DNA from: Chloroflexota bacterium
Lineage (GTDB): Bacteria; Chloroflexota; Limnocylindria; Limnocylindrales; CSP1-4
Reading direction: 5' to 3'
Assembly: GCA_029778235.1 (NCBI GenBank)
Contig: JAKOQS010000017.1
Coordinates: 1-39,144, forward strand
DNA: 39,144 nucleotides
Positions 10,189 to 18,534 of the stretch are shown piece by piece (the stretch's first letter is position 1; the number at the start of each line of letters is the position of its first letter). A program made the position numbers and the translations under genes. The notes beneath the pieces are model-generated. The model saw nothing but the letters and a program-made list of their open reading frames with translations. It was not told where the DNA came from and made no database searches.

Positions 10189-10204
10189 CCAGCCTCCCGG
10201 CTGG
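10189..10204 (-). promoter_or_regulatory. Hairpin over the ribosome-binding site of the LuxR-type regulator
   Basis: On the transcript CCAGCC-GGGA-GGCTGG forms a perfect 6-bp stem. The purine-rich GGGAGG that would serve as ribosome-binding site spans the loop and the 3' arm, and the stem ends 4 bases before ATG 10184. Confidence 0.4.
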
Positions 10205-10412
10205 CGTTCCACGCCGAAGGCGCGGCCGGGGCGCGCCGATCGACGCCGGGATCGACTCCCGCCGCTGCGCGACGTTCGCGGCCCCTCCCGGAGCGCCCGT
10301 GATCCGAATGGCGCGATCCATCCGAGCCCCCGCCTGCGCGTCGACGGTGCGCCGCGGAGCCCGGGTCCGCCAGAGCCGCAGGTCCTTTCGGATGGGCGCG
10401 GCGCCCCGGCGC

Positions 10413-10946
10413 TCAGACCCTGGGCGAGACCGCCGGAACCACCGCCGCCAGCCGCTCGGCGTATCGGGCGAACAGGCCGGCCTGACGGCTCTCCCGACCG
10501 GCGTTCGCGGGGATGCGGCCGCCGATCCAGATCCAGCCCGCCGACTCCTCGAGCAGCTGGTCGCAGATGGCGAGCAGCCGCGCGAGCGTGACCCCGAGCT
10601 CGTCGCGGTCGAGGAGCGGGAGCGGCACCTCCGCCGTCAGCACTGGGCGGTCGTCGGTGGCGAGCGCGAACTTGGCGAACGGGATCTCGTCGTTCCAGCG
10701 GAGGAGCCTCCGGTACGACTTGATCCGCGAATCGCCGATCGGCGGCGCGTAGTGGATCCACACCACGATGCCCGTCTCCGGGTCCAGGATGAGCGTCACG
10801 CGGACGTCGAACCGGCGGAGCCCGTCGAGGGCCAGGTCCCACGCGGCCGCGCCGTCGCGCTCATGGCGCGCGGGAGGCGCGATCCCGAGGTCGCGGAGCC
10901 AGGCCTCGACCTGGTCGGGCGAGACCCCGCGGTCGCTCCGGGGCAC
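10413..10946 (-). CDS. YbjN-domain protein
   Basis: A 177-aa YbjN-family protein (fold related to type III secretion chaperones); proposed roles are sensory or chaperone-like, but the biochemical function is not established. Visible: an N-terminal helix VEAWLRDLGI, central strands FDVRVTLILDPETGIVVWIHYAPP, then RSYRRLLRWNDEIPFAKFAL-type sequence with the family's conserved NDE-x-x-FAKF pattern, and a helical C-terminus LLAICDQLLEES. The start is GTG 10946, two bases after the stop codon of glgC, so the two genes are almost certainly one transcript and probably translationally coupled; no separate Shine-Dalgarno is obvious. Pairing with glgC suggests, without proof, a role in carbohydrate storage or in regulating it. 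Confidence 0.8.
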   Translation of the reverse strand: MPRSDRGVSPDQVEAWLRDLGIAPPARHERDGAAAWDLALDGLRRFDVRVTLILDPETGIVVWIHYAPPIGDSRIKSYRRLLRWNDEIPFAKFALATDDRPVLTAEVPLPLLDRDELGVTLARLLAICDQLLEESAGWIWIGGRIPANAGRESRQAGLFARYAERLAAVVPAVSPRV

Positions 10947-10948
10947 GG

Positions 10949-12433
10949 TCAGCGACGGGGCCTGGCGGGGGCGGCCGGGGTCTCCGCGGACGGTCGCGCC
11001 TCCGCCGGCGCCTTCCTCGGGGCAGCGCCCGGCTCGTCCGGGGCGGGGCGGGCGACCTCCTCGGTGGCCGAGCCGACCTGCGCGTTCTCGGCCGCGGCCG
11101 CCTCCGCGGCCGCGGCGCGCAGCGCCGCCTGCGCCGCCTGCTCGATCTGCCGCGCCGCCTTCCGTCGCGCGGGACGCGACTCGGCGTGGACGATCGTCTC
11201 GCCGGAGGCGACCCCCTTCGAGGTGTAGTCGCTCGCCTTCACGTCCGGGTCGATCCGAACGTTGCGGCCGATCCGGGCGCCGCGCGGCACCACGGCGCGC
11301 TTGCCGATGACCGTGATCCCCGTGGTCAGCGCTCCCGGCTCCTTGCGGTTCGCCGGCGCGGGGATCGGCCCGTCGCCCACGATGGCGCCCGACCCCACCA
11401 CGACCTCCTTGTCGAGGATCGACTGGTCCACGATCGCCCCCGTCCGCACGACCGAATCGAACATGACGATGGAATCGCGCACGACGGCGCCGGACTCCAC
11501 GCGGACGCCCGGCGAGAGGACGGAGTTCACGACGGTCCCATCGATCACGCAGCCGTGCGAGATGAGGCTGCGGACCACCATCGCGGTCCGCCCCACCTTC
11601 GCGGGTGCGCGCTCCTCCGACCGCGTGTGGATGAGCCAGTCGCGGTCGTACATGTCCAGCGCAGGCGACTCCTCGAGCAGCTCCAGGTTCGTCTGCCAGT
11701 AGCTGCCGATCGTCCCGACGTCCTGCCAGTAGCCATCGAACCGGTACGCGTAGACCCGCGCGCCGCCCTCGAGCATGGCCGGGATGATGTCGCCGCCGAA
11801 GTCCGGCCGCGACTCGGAGAGCCAGTCGCGGAGGGCGCGCTTGGAGAACACGTAGATGCCCATGCTCGCGAGGTCGCTCTTGGGCTGCTTCGGCTTCTCC
11901 TGCCACTCGGTCACGCGGCCGTGCTCGTCGCAGGCGAGGATCCCCATCCGCGGGGCCTCCGCCATCGGCACTCGGCGGACGGCGATCGTCACGTCGGCGC
12001 GGCGGCGGCGGTGGAGGTTCACGAACGGCTGGTAGTCCATCTTGTAGACGTGGTCGCCGGCGAGCACCAGGACGCAGTCGCCGGGCGCCTGCTCGACGGC
12101 CCGCAGGTTCTGGAAGACCGCGTCGGCGGTCCCGCGGTACCAGATGGCGATCCGCCCCTGCGCGATGTACGGCTGCAGGATGCGGATCCCGCCGCTCGTC
12201 CGGTCGAGGTCCCACGGGCGGCCCATCCCGATGTGGTCGTTGAGGGACCGCGGGTTGTACTGGGTGAGGACCACGACGTTGTCGCCGCCCGAGTTGACGA
12301 TGTTGCTCAGGGCGAAGTCGATGATCCGGTACTTGCCCCCGAACGGGACCGCGGGCTTGGCGCGCTGCGAGGAGAGGATCGACAGTCGGGCTCCCTCGCC
12401 GCCGGCGAGGATCACGCTCAGCGTGCGCTTCAC
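10949..12433 (-). CDS. glgC: Glucose-1-phosphate adenylyltransferase (ADP-glucose pyrophosphorylase)
   Basis: Makes ADP-glucose from glucose 1-phosphate and ATP, the committed step of glycogen synthesis. The N-terminal nucleotidyltransferase domain shows [20 protein letters not shown] (residues 9-28), [21 protein letters not shown] and [14 protein letters not shown], then [13 protein letters not shown] left-handed beta-helix follows ([26 protein letters not shown]). The usual protein is about 400-430 residues; this one has 494, with an extra C-terminal Ala/Pro/Glu-rich tail from about residue 425 of no known function. Start is GTG 12433 with GGAGGAGC just upstream; a minus-strand TAGCAT box at 12489-12494 is a likely -10 giving a leader of about 50 nt. 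Neither glgA nor glgB is nearby. Confidence 0.93.
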   Translation of the reverse strand: MKRTLSVILAGGEGARLSILSSQRAKPAVPFGGKYRIIDFALSNIVNSGGDNVVVLTQYNPRSLNDHIGMGRPWDLDRTSGGIRILQPYIAQGRIAIWYRGTADAVFQNLRAVEQAPGDCVLVLAGDHVYKMDYQPFVNLHRRRRADVTIAVRRVPMAEAPRMGILACDEHGRVTEWQEKPKQPKSDLASMGIYVFSKRALRDWLSESRPDFGGDIIPAMLEGGARVYAYRFDGYWQDVGTIGSYWQTNLELLEESPALDMYDRDWLIHTRSEERAPAKVGRTAMVVRSLISHGCVIDGTVVNSVLSPGVRVESGAVVRDSIVMFDSVVRTGAIVDQSILDKEVVVGSGAIVGDGPIPAPANRKEPGALTTGITVIGKRAVVPRGARIGRNVRIDPDVKASDYTSKGVASGETIVHAESRPARRKAARQIEQAAQAALRAAAAEAAAAENAQVGSATEEVARPAPDEPGAAPRKAPAEARPSAETPAAPARPRR

Positions 12434-12624
12434 GTCCGCTCCTCCGCGTCGGGCCGCGGGCGATGGCGCCGCGCGTCCCCCGCCGCCGATGCTAGCACCC
12501 CGGGACCCTCTGCCCGGGGCGGTCCGCCACGCGCCGGCGGCACCGTCCGGTCACGGCGTCCCGACCGCGGCGCCCCCGGGAGCCCGGCCATCCGAGGCGT
12601 CCCGGCCGCAGCAGGGCTCCTCGG

Positions 12625-13959
12625 CTACAGGAAGAGGCGCGGGTTCGAGTACGCGTCGTTGAGGACGACCATCCAGTGGAGGTGCGGGCCTGTGGTCCGG
12701 CCGGTCATCCCGACGTAGCCGACGACCTGCCCCTGGCTCACCCGCTGGCCGGCCTGCACCGCGACGCCGGGCTCGAGGTGCGCGTACCACGTCTGGAGCC
12801 CGGTGGAATGGGCGACGATCACGATGACGGCCTTGGGGTACGGGTCGTACGGGTTGGGCCCGGCGAAGACGACCACGCCGTCTCCGGCCGCGCGCACCGG
12901 TGTCCCGATCGGCGCGGCGATGTCGATGCCGTTGTGCCAGTGGGCGCAGCTGCCCGCCGGCGGCTCCCACCCGACGCCGGTGCAGCCGAACTCCTGGGTC
13001 ACGACCCCGCCCAGCGGCCACATGAGCGTGCCGTTGTACGCCGACGGGATGTTCCCGCCCAGCTGCTGCGCGTCGATCAGCCGGCGGATCTTCGCCTTGA
13101 GGGCGTTCTCCGCCTTGATCTCGCGGTCCATGGCGGCCTTGAGCTGCGCCGCCGTCTGCTTGACGCGCCCGAAGTTGCGCTGCTGGATCGCGAGCTGCTT
13201 CTTCACCTTCGCGTCGAGGGCCCGAAGCTCGTCGCGCGCCTTCTTGAGGTCGGCGAGCCGCGCCTGCAAGGCGAGCTTGTCCTCCCGCGACTGGAGGCGA
13301 AGCTCGTTGGTCGTCGCCTGGGCCTCCTCCGCCATCTGGCGGCTCACGTCGAGCAGCTGGCGGTCGCGCTGGATCTGGCCGGCGAGCGCCTGGTCCTGGG
13401 CGGAGATGTCGATGTACGAGGAGACGTCGGAGATGACGTCCGTGAAGGACTGGGCGGAGAGGATCGTCTCCAGCATCGACGTGCGGTCCGTCATGTACGC
13501 CGCGCGGATGCGCGTCGCGAGGAGTGACTTGCGGATCTCCAGCAGCCGGTCCTGCTGCGCGACGTCGTCCTCGAGCTGCGCGACGGTCGCCTCCCACTCC
13601 TTGACCTGGGCGGTGAGCGTGTTCAGCCGGACGCGCGCCTGGTTGACGAGAGTGGTGACCTTCGCGACCCGCTTCTTCGCGAGCTTGAGGTCGGCGTTGA
13701 CGGCAGCGAGCGCGTCGGCCGTCTCCGCGATGTCCTGCGCGAGGCCCGCCTGCTGGACCCGGAGCTGGGCGATCTGCTTCTTCTGCTTCTCGATCTTCGC
13801 GCGCAGCGCCTTCTGCTTGGCGATCGCGTCGGAGAGCGGGTCGCCGGCGCTCGCGGGGGTCGCGAGGGACCCGGTCAGCGTGCCCAGGAGGGCGACGACC
13901 AGGAGGAGGGGGCCGAGACGCCGCAGCAGGGGCCGCCTTGCGGCCCGGGCGCTGGTCAT
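12625..13959 (-). CDS. Secreted coiled-coil M23 metallopeptidase (EnvC/PcsB-like murein hydrolase)
   Basis: Acts outside the membrane on peptidoglycan cross-links, or activates an amidase during cell separation. 444 aa. Residues 1-38 are a signal peptide (RRPLLRRL then a Leu/Val core and ATPASA). Residues about 40-300 form long coiled coils with Lys/Gln/Ala heptads ([20 protein letters not shown]), as in EnvC and PcsB. The LytM/M23 domain runs from about 310 to 444 with zinc ligands H342 and D346 (HNGID), H394 (YAH) and H426-x-H428 (PHLHW), so it looks catalytically intact. ATG 13959 is chosen because it directly precedes the signal peptide; an in-frame upstream extension exists but looks non-coding. 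A minus-strand TAGACT box (14097-14102) with a GAAC-N4-GTTC palindrome in the -35 position suggests damage-responsive control. Confidence 0.9.
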   Translation of the reverse strand: MTSARAARRPLLRRLGPLLLVVALLGTLTGSLATPASAGDPLSDAIAKQKALRAKIEKQKKQIAQLRVQQAGLAQDIAETADALAAVNADLKLAKKRVAKVTTLVNQARVRLNTLTAQVKEWEATVAQLEDDVAQQDRLLEIRKSLLATRIRAAYMTDRTSMLETILSAQSFTDVISDVSSYIDISAQDQALAGQIQRDRQLLDVSRQMAEEAQATTNELRLQSREDKLALQARLADLKKARDELRALDAKVKKQLAIQQRNFGRVKQTAAQLKAAMDREIKAENALKAKIRRLIDAQQLGGNIPSAYNGTLMWPLGGVVTQEFGCTGVGWEPPAGSCAHWHNGIDIAAPIGTPVRAAGDGVVVFAGPNPYDPYPKAVIVIVAHSTGLQTWYAHLEPGVAVQAGQRVSQGQVVGYVGMTGRTTGPHLHWMVVLNDAYSNPRLFL

Positions 13960-14096
13960 CTTCCGGCTCGAGAGAACGACGTCATCCTGCGAACGAGACT
14001 CCGTTGCCGCGCCGCAGCGCGGTCCATCGCCACGCTCGCCGGTCACGCCGCCCCACGCATGGGCACTCGTCGCGGGACGACCCCGGCTCGGGGCCA

Positions 14097-14127
14097 AGTC
14101 TAGCACCCGATGCGAGAACGCCCGTTC
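14097..14127 (-). promoter_or_regulatory. Promoter of the M23 gene with a LexA-like palindrome at -35
   Basis: On the minus strand TAGACT (14102-14097) is a good -10. At its -35 position lies GAACGCCCGTTC (14116-14127), matching the GAAC-N4-GTTC core of Gram-positive LexA/DinR boxes. It is about 140 bp before ATG 13959. The rest of the 231-bp gap (13960-14190) shows nothing else. A LexA role is inference. Confidence 0.4.
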
Positions 14128-14190
14128 GACCTGTCCGGCCGGGTCGCGGGCGGACCCGTTCCCTCGTCGGGGTGGGCGCCGCCGGGATCG

Positions 14191-14829
14191 TCAGAGCGTG
14201 ACCAGGATCCCCCACGCGATGCCCGCGATGAGGAACGGACCGAAGGGGACGTAGCTGCGCAGGGTGATCCGCCGGAGGGCGAGCAGCACCACGAGGACGA
14301 CGCCGGCGACGATGGCCCCCGCGAGCAGTCCCGACAGGGTCCGCGAGAAGCCCGCCACGAGCCCTGCCGCCACCATGAGCTTGACGTCGCCGAGCCCCAG
14401 CGCACCGGAGCCGAACGGGATGGAGAGGGCGAGGAGCACCGCGGGGAAGAGGACGGCGGCGACGACCGCCCCCACCTCCTCGCCATGCACCAGCGGGTTG
14501 ACGCCCGTCGCGAGCAGCACCGCGGCGACCCCCACCGAGGGCAGCGTGAGGAGGTCGGGCAAGAGGCGCTGGTCGAGGTCGATCGCGAACAGCAGGACGA
14601 GCACCGCGAACCACGCGGCGACGATCGCCAGCGTGGCACCCTCCGGGGCGCGCGCCGCGAGCATGCCGAACGCGAGCGCGGAGGCGACGGCCGTGACGAC
14701 GGTCCGCCACCCGGGCCGTCGCCCGCCTTGGCCCGGCTCGTGCGCCGGCCACCGGACCGCGATCCGGTCGGACGCGAGGCCCCACGCCGCGCCGGCGAGG
14801 GCGAGGACCGCGACGACGAGCGGCGTCAC
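14191..14829 (-). CDS. Prepilin peptidase (A24 family), short form
   Basis: An integral membrane aspartic protease that would cleave leader peptides of type IV pilins or Tad/Flp pilins at the cytoplasmic face. 212 aa with five to six hydrophobic segments. The two active-site aspartate motifs are visible: FAIDLDQRLLPD at residues 81-92 and GLGDVK at 145-150. The cytoplasmic N-methylating domain with CxxC pairs found in full-length PilD is absent, as in TadV/CpaA and some Gram-positive enzymes. Start is GTG 14829. It lies 49 bp after the leucyl aminopeptidase gene on the same strand. No pilin or pilus assembly gene is seen in the window, so its substrates must be encoded elsewhere. Confidence 0.87.
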   Translation of the reverse strand: MTPLVVAVLALAGAAWGLASDRIAVRWPAHEPGQGGRRPGWRTVVTAVASALAFGMLAARAPEGATLAIVAAWFAVLVLLFAIDLDQRLLPDLLTLPSVGVAAVLLATGVNPLVHGEEVGAVVAAVLFPAVLLALSIPFGSGALGLGDVKLMVAAGLVAGFSRTLSGLLAGAIVAGVVLVVLLALRRITLRSYVPFGPFLIAGIAWGILVTL

Positions 14830-14878
14830 GGCGCCGGCCGTCGCCGGGCCGCCGGGCCGCCGCCGTGCCGGCCCTCGG

Positions 14879-16384
14879 CTATCGGGCGCCCTCGAGCGCG
14901 AGCTCCACGAGCGTCGCGTGCGTGACGCCTGTGGCGCCCCGCGCCGCCCACGGCCGCGCCTTGCGGAAGTACGCCGTGCCGCCGATGTCGAGGTGCGCCC
15001 ACGGCCGCGTGGTGAACTCCCGGATGAAGAGGCCGCTCTTCACCAGGCTGCCCTCGGACGCGCCCGAGTTGGTGAGGTCGGCGTACCAGCTCTTCATGTC
15101 CGCGAGGTAGTCGTCCACGAGCGGGATCTGCCAGAAGCGCTCGCCGGCGCGGGAGGCGGCGGCCTCGATCGACGCGTACCACGACTGCGGCGTGGCGAAG
15201 GCGCCGGTCACGAGCTCGCCGAAGGCGCGCGCCACGAGGCCGGTGAGGGTCGCGACGTCCACCAGGTGGGTGGCCCCCAGCTGCTCCGCGTAGGTCAGCG
15301 CATCGCCGAGGATCAGCCGTCCCTCCGCGTCCGTGTTGATGATGTCCACCGTCTTGCCGTTGAGGGCGCGGACGATGTCACCGGGGCGGGCGGAGTGCGG
15401 CCCGGGCATGTTCTCCACGGCCGGCGCGACCGCCAGGAGGGGCGTGCCGGGCGCGAGGCGGGCCACCGTCGCGATCGCGGCGATGACCGTGCACGCGCCC
15501 GTCTTGTCCATCTTCATCTCCTCCATGCGGTCGGCCCCCTTGAGGCTGATCCCGCCGGAGTCGAAGCAGACGCCCTTGCCCACCATCGCGAGGAGCCGGC
15601 CCTGGGCATCGGTGGCACCCTCGGGGCCCGAGCGCAGGACGATCATCCGGGGCGCGTTCGCGCTCCCCTGGCCCACCGCGAGGAACATCCCCATCCCGAG
15701 CTCGCGTGCCCGCTCAGGCTCGATGACGTCGATCGCGAGGCCATGCGCCTCGGCGAGAGCGCGCGCCTCGTCCGCGAGGACCTGGGGGCTCACGTCGTTG
15801 GCGGACCGGTTCGCGAGGCGGCGGGCGAGATTCGCGCCCTCGCCCATGACCCGGCCCCGCTCGGCCGCGGCCGCGAGCGCTGTCGCGTCGCCGTCCACGG
15901 CGACGAGCACGAGCTCGTCGAGCGCGGGCGGCGCATCGGTGACCGCATCGCGGTAGATCGTCGCCGGCTCGAACGCTCCCTCCTCGACGCCGCGTGCGAT
16001 CAGCTCGGCGACCGCGGCGGCGCCGCCGTCGAGGGCGGCCGCGAGCGGGTCGAGCCAGACGGCCAGGGTCCGGACCGCACGGCCGCCGAGACGGCGCTCG
16101 GCGGCCTGTCCGAGGTGGACGACCGTCTCGCGGTCGAGCGTGCCGGCCTCGCCGGCTCCCAGGGCCAGGAGACGCGCGGCCGCCATCTCCCCGCCGGCGA
16201 GGAGCGCGGTCGCGCACGCCTTGGTCTCGAGCTCGCGGAAGTCGAGCGCTCCGCGGATCGCGCCGGCGGCGCGCCGGTCCACCTCGCCGAGAGGTCCCGA
16301 CCAATCGGGATCGACGAGGACGGGGACGGCGAGCACGTCGGCGGCGACGGCCCAGGGCTGGTCGGTGACGATGCGGATCCGCAT
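14879..16384 (-). CDS. pepA: Leucyl aminopeptidase (cytosol aminopeptidase, M17)
   Basis: A cytoplasmic two-metal aminopeptidase that removes N-terminal residues from peptides; some members also bind DNA as architectural factors. 501 aa, the normal length. The metal and catalytic residues are all present: K270 and D275 (GKGVCFDSGG), K282 (SLKG), D293 (MDKTGA), D352 and E354 with R356 in NTDAEGRL (residues 350-357). The N-terminal macro-like domain is less conserved, as is usual. ATG 16384 is preceded by GAGGACG. A minus-strand TACAGT box overlaps the end of the upstream gene (near 16501-16506) and could give it its own promoter; the 114-bp gap otherwise holds nothing recognisable. Confidence 0.95.
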   Translation of the reverse strand: MRIRIVTDQPWAVAADVLAVPVLVDPDWSGPLGEVDRRAAGAIRGALDFRELETKACATALLAGGEMAAARLLALGAGEAGTLDRETVVHLGQAAERRLGGRAVRTLAVWLDPLAAALDGGAAAVAELIARGVEEGAFEPATIYRDAVTDAPPALDELVLVAVDGDATALAAAAERGRVMGEGANLARRLANRSANDVSPQVLADEARALAEAHGLAIDVIEPERARELGMGMFLAVGQGSANAPRMIVLRSGPEGATDAQGRLLAMVGKGVCFDSGGISLKGADRMEEMKMDKTGACTVIAAIATVARLAPGTPLLAVAPAVENMPGPHSARPGDIVRALNGKTVDIINTDAEGRLILGDALTYAEQLGATHLVDVATLTGLVARAFGELVTGAFATPQSWYASIEAAASRAGERFWQIPLVDDYLADMKSWYADLTNSGASEGSLVKSGLFIREFTTRPWAHLDIGGTAYFRKARPWAARGATGVTHATLVELALEGAR

Positions 16385-16498
16385 GGGGAGCGTCCTCAGG
16401 CGTGCGCGGCCGCGAGGCCGCGGATGGTGCGCGGGCGGTGGCCCGTCCCCGGGGTGGAGGGTCCGCGTCGGGGGCGCGGCCGACCCAGGGGATCGTGG

Positions 16499-17353
16499 CT
16501 ACTGTACCGTCCCGGCTCCCCCGGCGAGCCGTCCGCGCGCCTCCTCGATGGCGATCACCGCCTGGTTCAGCCCGCCGCGGGCCACGTCCGCGAGGATGAC
16601 CACCAGCGCCCGCGTGTCCGGCGGCAGCGACGCACGGGCGGCGTCCACGGCGGCGAGCGCGCGCCGCACCTCGGGCGTCACCATCCCGCCGGACGCGTCG
16701 AGGAGCTCGTACAGGCGGCGCAGCGCGTCGTCGATCGCCCGGCTCCGTGCGAGCCAGCCGTCGAGCGTGCCGACGTCGACGCGCGACGCAAGGTCGTCGC
16801 GGATCGTCGCGGCCGCGTGGAGCTCGGCCTCCGCCTCCGTCAGGCGGTCGAGCGCGTCGGCGTAGCGCCCCTCGGAGCCGGCCCGAGCCGCCTCGCCGGC
16901 GAGGGCGTCGTGGCCGGTCAGGTGGCCCGCGAGCGCGACCGCGGGGACGCTCCCGGCCGCGAGGCCCTGCCACGTCTCGCGCAGGCCGGCCGTCGCGGGG
17001 AGCGCCGCGGCCAGGCCCGCGTACCGTGCGATCGTCGCCGGCGCGTAGCGGACCGGGTCGTCGTGCGCGCCGAGAGGGATTTCGGCGACGCGGGCGCGCA
17101 GATCCGCATCGCCCGCCTCGATCGCGTCGAGGGCCGCCTCGCCCGCGGCGATCTCCCGGGAGACAGCGTCCGCGTCGCCGGCGACGAGCGCGGAGAGCGC
17201 ACCGCGCCCGGCGCTCCCGAGGTCCGCCACGTCCGCGGCCAGGGCGTCCAGCGCGGCCGTGGCCGCATCGAGCGCGGGCGCGACCGCGGCATCGCCGGCC
17301 GCGGTGAGCTCGGGCCGTCCCCCGCCTCCCGGCATGTGATCGGCGCCGGCCAC
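16499..17353 (-). CDS. Ala-rich helical protein of unknown function, probably membrane-anchored or secreted
   Basis: No family recognised. The 284-aa frame from GTG 17353 is Ala/Asp/Glu/Arg-rich and predicted almost wholly helical, with segments such as SREIAAGEAALDAIEAGDAD and DALDRLTEAEAELHAAATI that suggest a helical bundle. A better N-terminus may lie upstream: the same frame continues through HAPLLGVAWVAVAATFALG, which looks like a signal or anchor helix, but no ATG, GTG or TTG precedes it before the frame runs into the upstream SDR gene. Either a rare start codon is used or the mature protein starts at 17353 without the helix. It follows the SDR gene by 100 bp on the same strand. Confidence 0.6.
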   Translation of the reverse strand: MAGADHMPGGGGRPELTAAGDAAVAPALDAATAALDALAADVADLGSAGRGALSALVAGDADAVSREIAAGEAALDAIEAGDADLRARVAEIPLGAHDDPVRYAPATIARYAGLAAALPATAGLRETWQGLAAGSVPAVALAGHLTGHDALAGEAARAGSEGRYADALDRLTEAEAELHAAATIRDDLASRVDVGTLDGWLARSRAIDDALRRLYELLDASGGMVTPEVRRALAAVDAARASLPPDTRALVVILADVARGGLNQAVIAIEEARGRLAGGAGTVQ

Positions 17354-17453
17354 GATGCCCGCCCCGCCCAGGGCGAAGGTCGCGGCGACGGCGACCCAGG
17401 CGACCCCGAGGAGCGGCGCGTGGAGGCGAGCTGCGACGTCCGTGACCGGCCTC

Positions 17454-18434
17454 CTACGCCGTCGCGCGGCGCTCGGCGGCGGGCGGGCGCGCCGTCGCCG
17501 GATCCTGGTCGCGCTTCTTCGCCCGCAGGTACCAGAGCTGCCCTTCCATGGCGCGCGGCACGAAGCCGAACGCGCGGTAGCAGCCGTCGAGCGGGCCGAT
17601 GTTGTCGAGCTTGAGCTGGCGCAGCTGGTCGGTGGCGACGGGGAACGGGAGCCGGACGAGCTCGGCCAGGCCGGCGACCGCCCCGATGATCGGCACGGGC
17701 ATCGGCACGATCCGCCGGCTGCGGCGCATCCCGGCGAGCACCTCCGCCGTGATCTCCCGGTAGGTCCAGTAGCGCGGGCCGCCCAGCTCGATCGCCTGCC
17801 CGACGAAGCGCGGATCCTCGAGCGACATGCGCACGCAGATCGCGAGGTCGGCGGCCGCGAGCGGCTGGAACCGCGCCTTGCCGGACCCTGGGACGGGGAC
17901 GACGACCGGCGACGTGCGGACCAGGTCGGCGACGATGTTGAAGAACCCGTCGCGCGGGCCCCAGAGGAGGGACGGCTTCAGGATCGTCCAGTCGAGCCCG
18001 CTCGCGCGGACCGCCTTCTCGGCGCGGGCCTTGGAGGACCCGTAGTGGAGGTCAGGGTCGTCGGCGACGCCGAGTGCGCCGAGGTGGACGAAGCGGCGGA
18101 CGCGCGCAGCGTCTGCGGCGTCCAGCATCGACTTCGTCCCGCCGAGGTTGACCCGGAGCAGGCTCTTGCCTCCGTCGCGGTCACGGGGGATCGCCACGAG
18201 GTGGACGACGGCGTCGACGCCGGCGAGCGCCTCCGCGAGCCCCTTCCCGGTCACCGGGTCGCCGACGCGGAAGGAGACGGCGCGGGCCTGGTCCGCGTCG
18301 AGACGGGCGGACACCTTCGCGGCGGCCCGGTCGTCGCGCACGAGCGCGACCACGTGGTGCCCGCCGCCGACGAGCTCGGGGACGACGTACGAGCCGACGA
18401 ACCCGCTGGCTCCGGTGACGAGGACGGTGGACAT
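17454..18434 (-). CDS. NAD(P)-binding SDR protein (NDUFA9-like atypical short-chain dehydrogenase)
   Basis: A 326-aa extended/atypical SDR. The Rossmann motif GASGFVG is at residues 8-14, followed by the basic VRDDRA that often accompanies NADP binding. VVHLVAIP and the YGSSKARAE (Tyr-x3-Lys) segment follow the SDR plan, and LKPSLLWGPRDGF plus the downstream FQPLAAADLA are typical of the complex I NDUFA9/UDP-glucose 4-epimerase-like branch. The substrate is unknown; members of this group are linked to quinone or lipid-related reduction or to complex I assembly. ATG 18434 has GAGGGG about 8 bases upstream. It is divergent from adenosine deaminase across a 100-bp gap with overlapping -10 boxes at 18521-18528. 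Confidence 0.85.
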   Translation of the reverse strand: MSTVLVTGASGFVGSYVVPELVGGGHHVVALVRDDRAAAKVSARLDADQARAVSFRVGDPVTGKGLAEALAGVDAVVHLVAIPRDRDGGKSLLRVNLGGTKSMLDAADAARVRRFVHLGALGVADDPDLHYGSSKARAEKAVRASGLDWTILKPSLLWGPRDGFFNIVADLVRTSPVVVPVPGSGKARFQPLAAADLAICVRMSLEDPRFVGQAIELGGPRYWTYREITAEVLAGMRRSRRIVPMPVPIIGAVAGLAELVRLPFPVATDQLRQLKLDNIGPLDGCYRAFGFVPRAMEGQLWYLRAKKRDQDPATARPPAAERRATA

Positions 18435-18520
18435 CGCGGGGATCCCCTCTGGTGGGCCGGCCCTGGCGCGCGGCCCTCGCCATCCTTTCGCGGAACGGGG
18501 GCGGACGGATGCGCCGGCAT

Positions 18521-18528
18521 CGTAGCAT
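18521..18528. promoter_or_regulatory. Overlapping divergent -10 boxes for the SDR gene and adenosine deaminase
   Basis: The sequence ATCGTAGCAT reads TAGCAT (18523-18528) rightward and TACGAT (18526-18521) leftward. The rightward box ends 6 nt before ATG 18535, so the deaminase mRNA would start at or next to its start codon. The leftward transcript would have a leader of about 80 nt. No good -35 was seen either way. Confidence 0.5.
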
Positions 18529-18534
18529 CGGCGC

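Noticed and set aside
8184-11228. Very long plus-strand frame opposite the LuxR and glgC genes
   Set aside because: Composition is that of a reverse-frame shadow (runs of Arg, Glu, His, Gly); the minus-strand genes carry all recognisable motifs.
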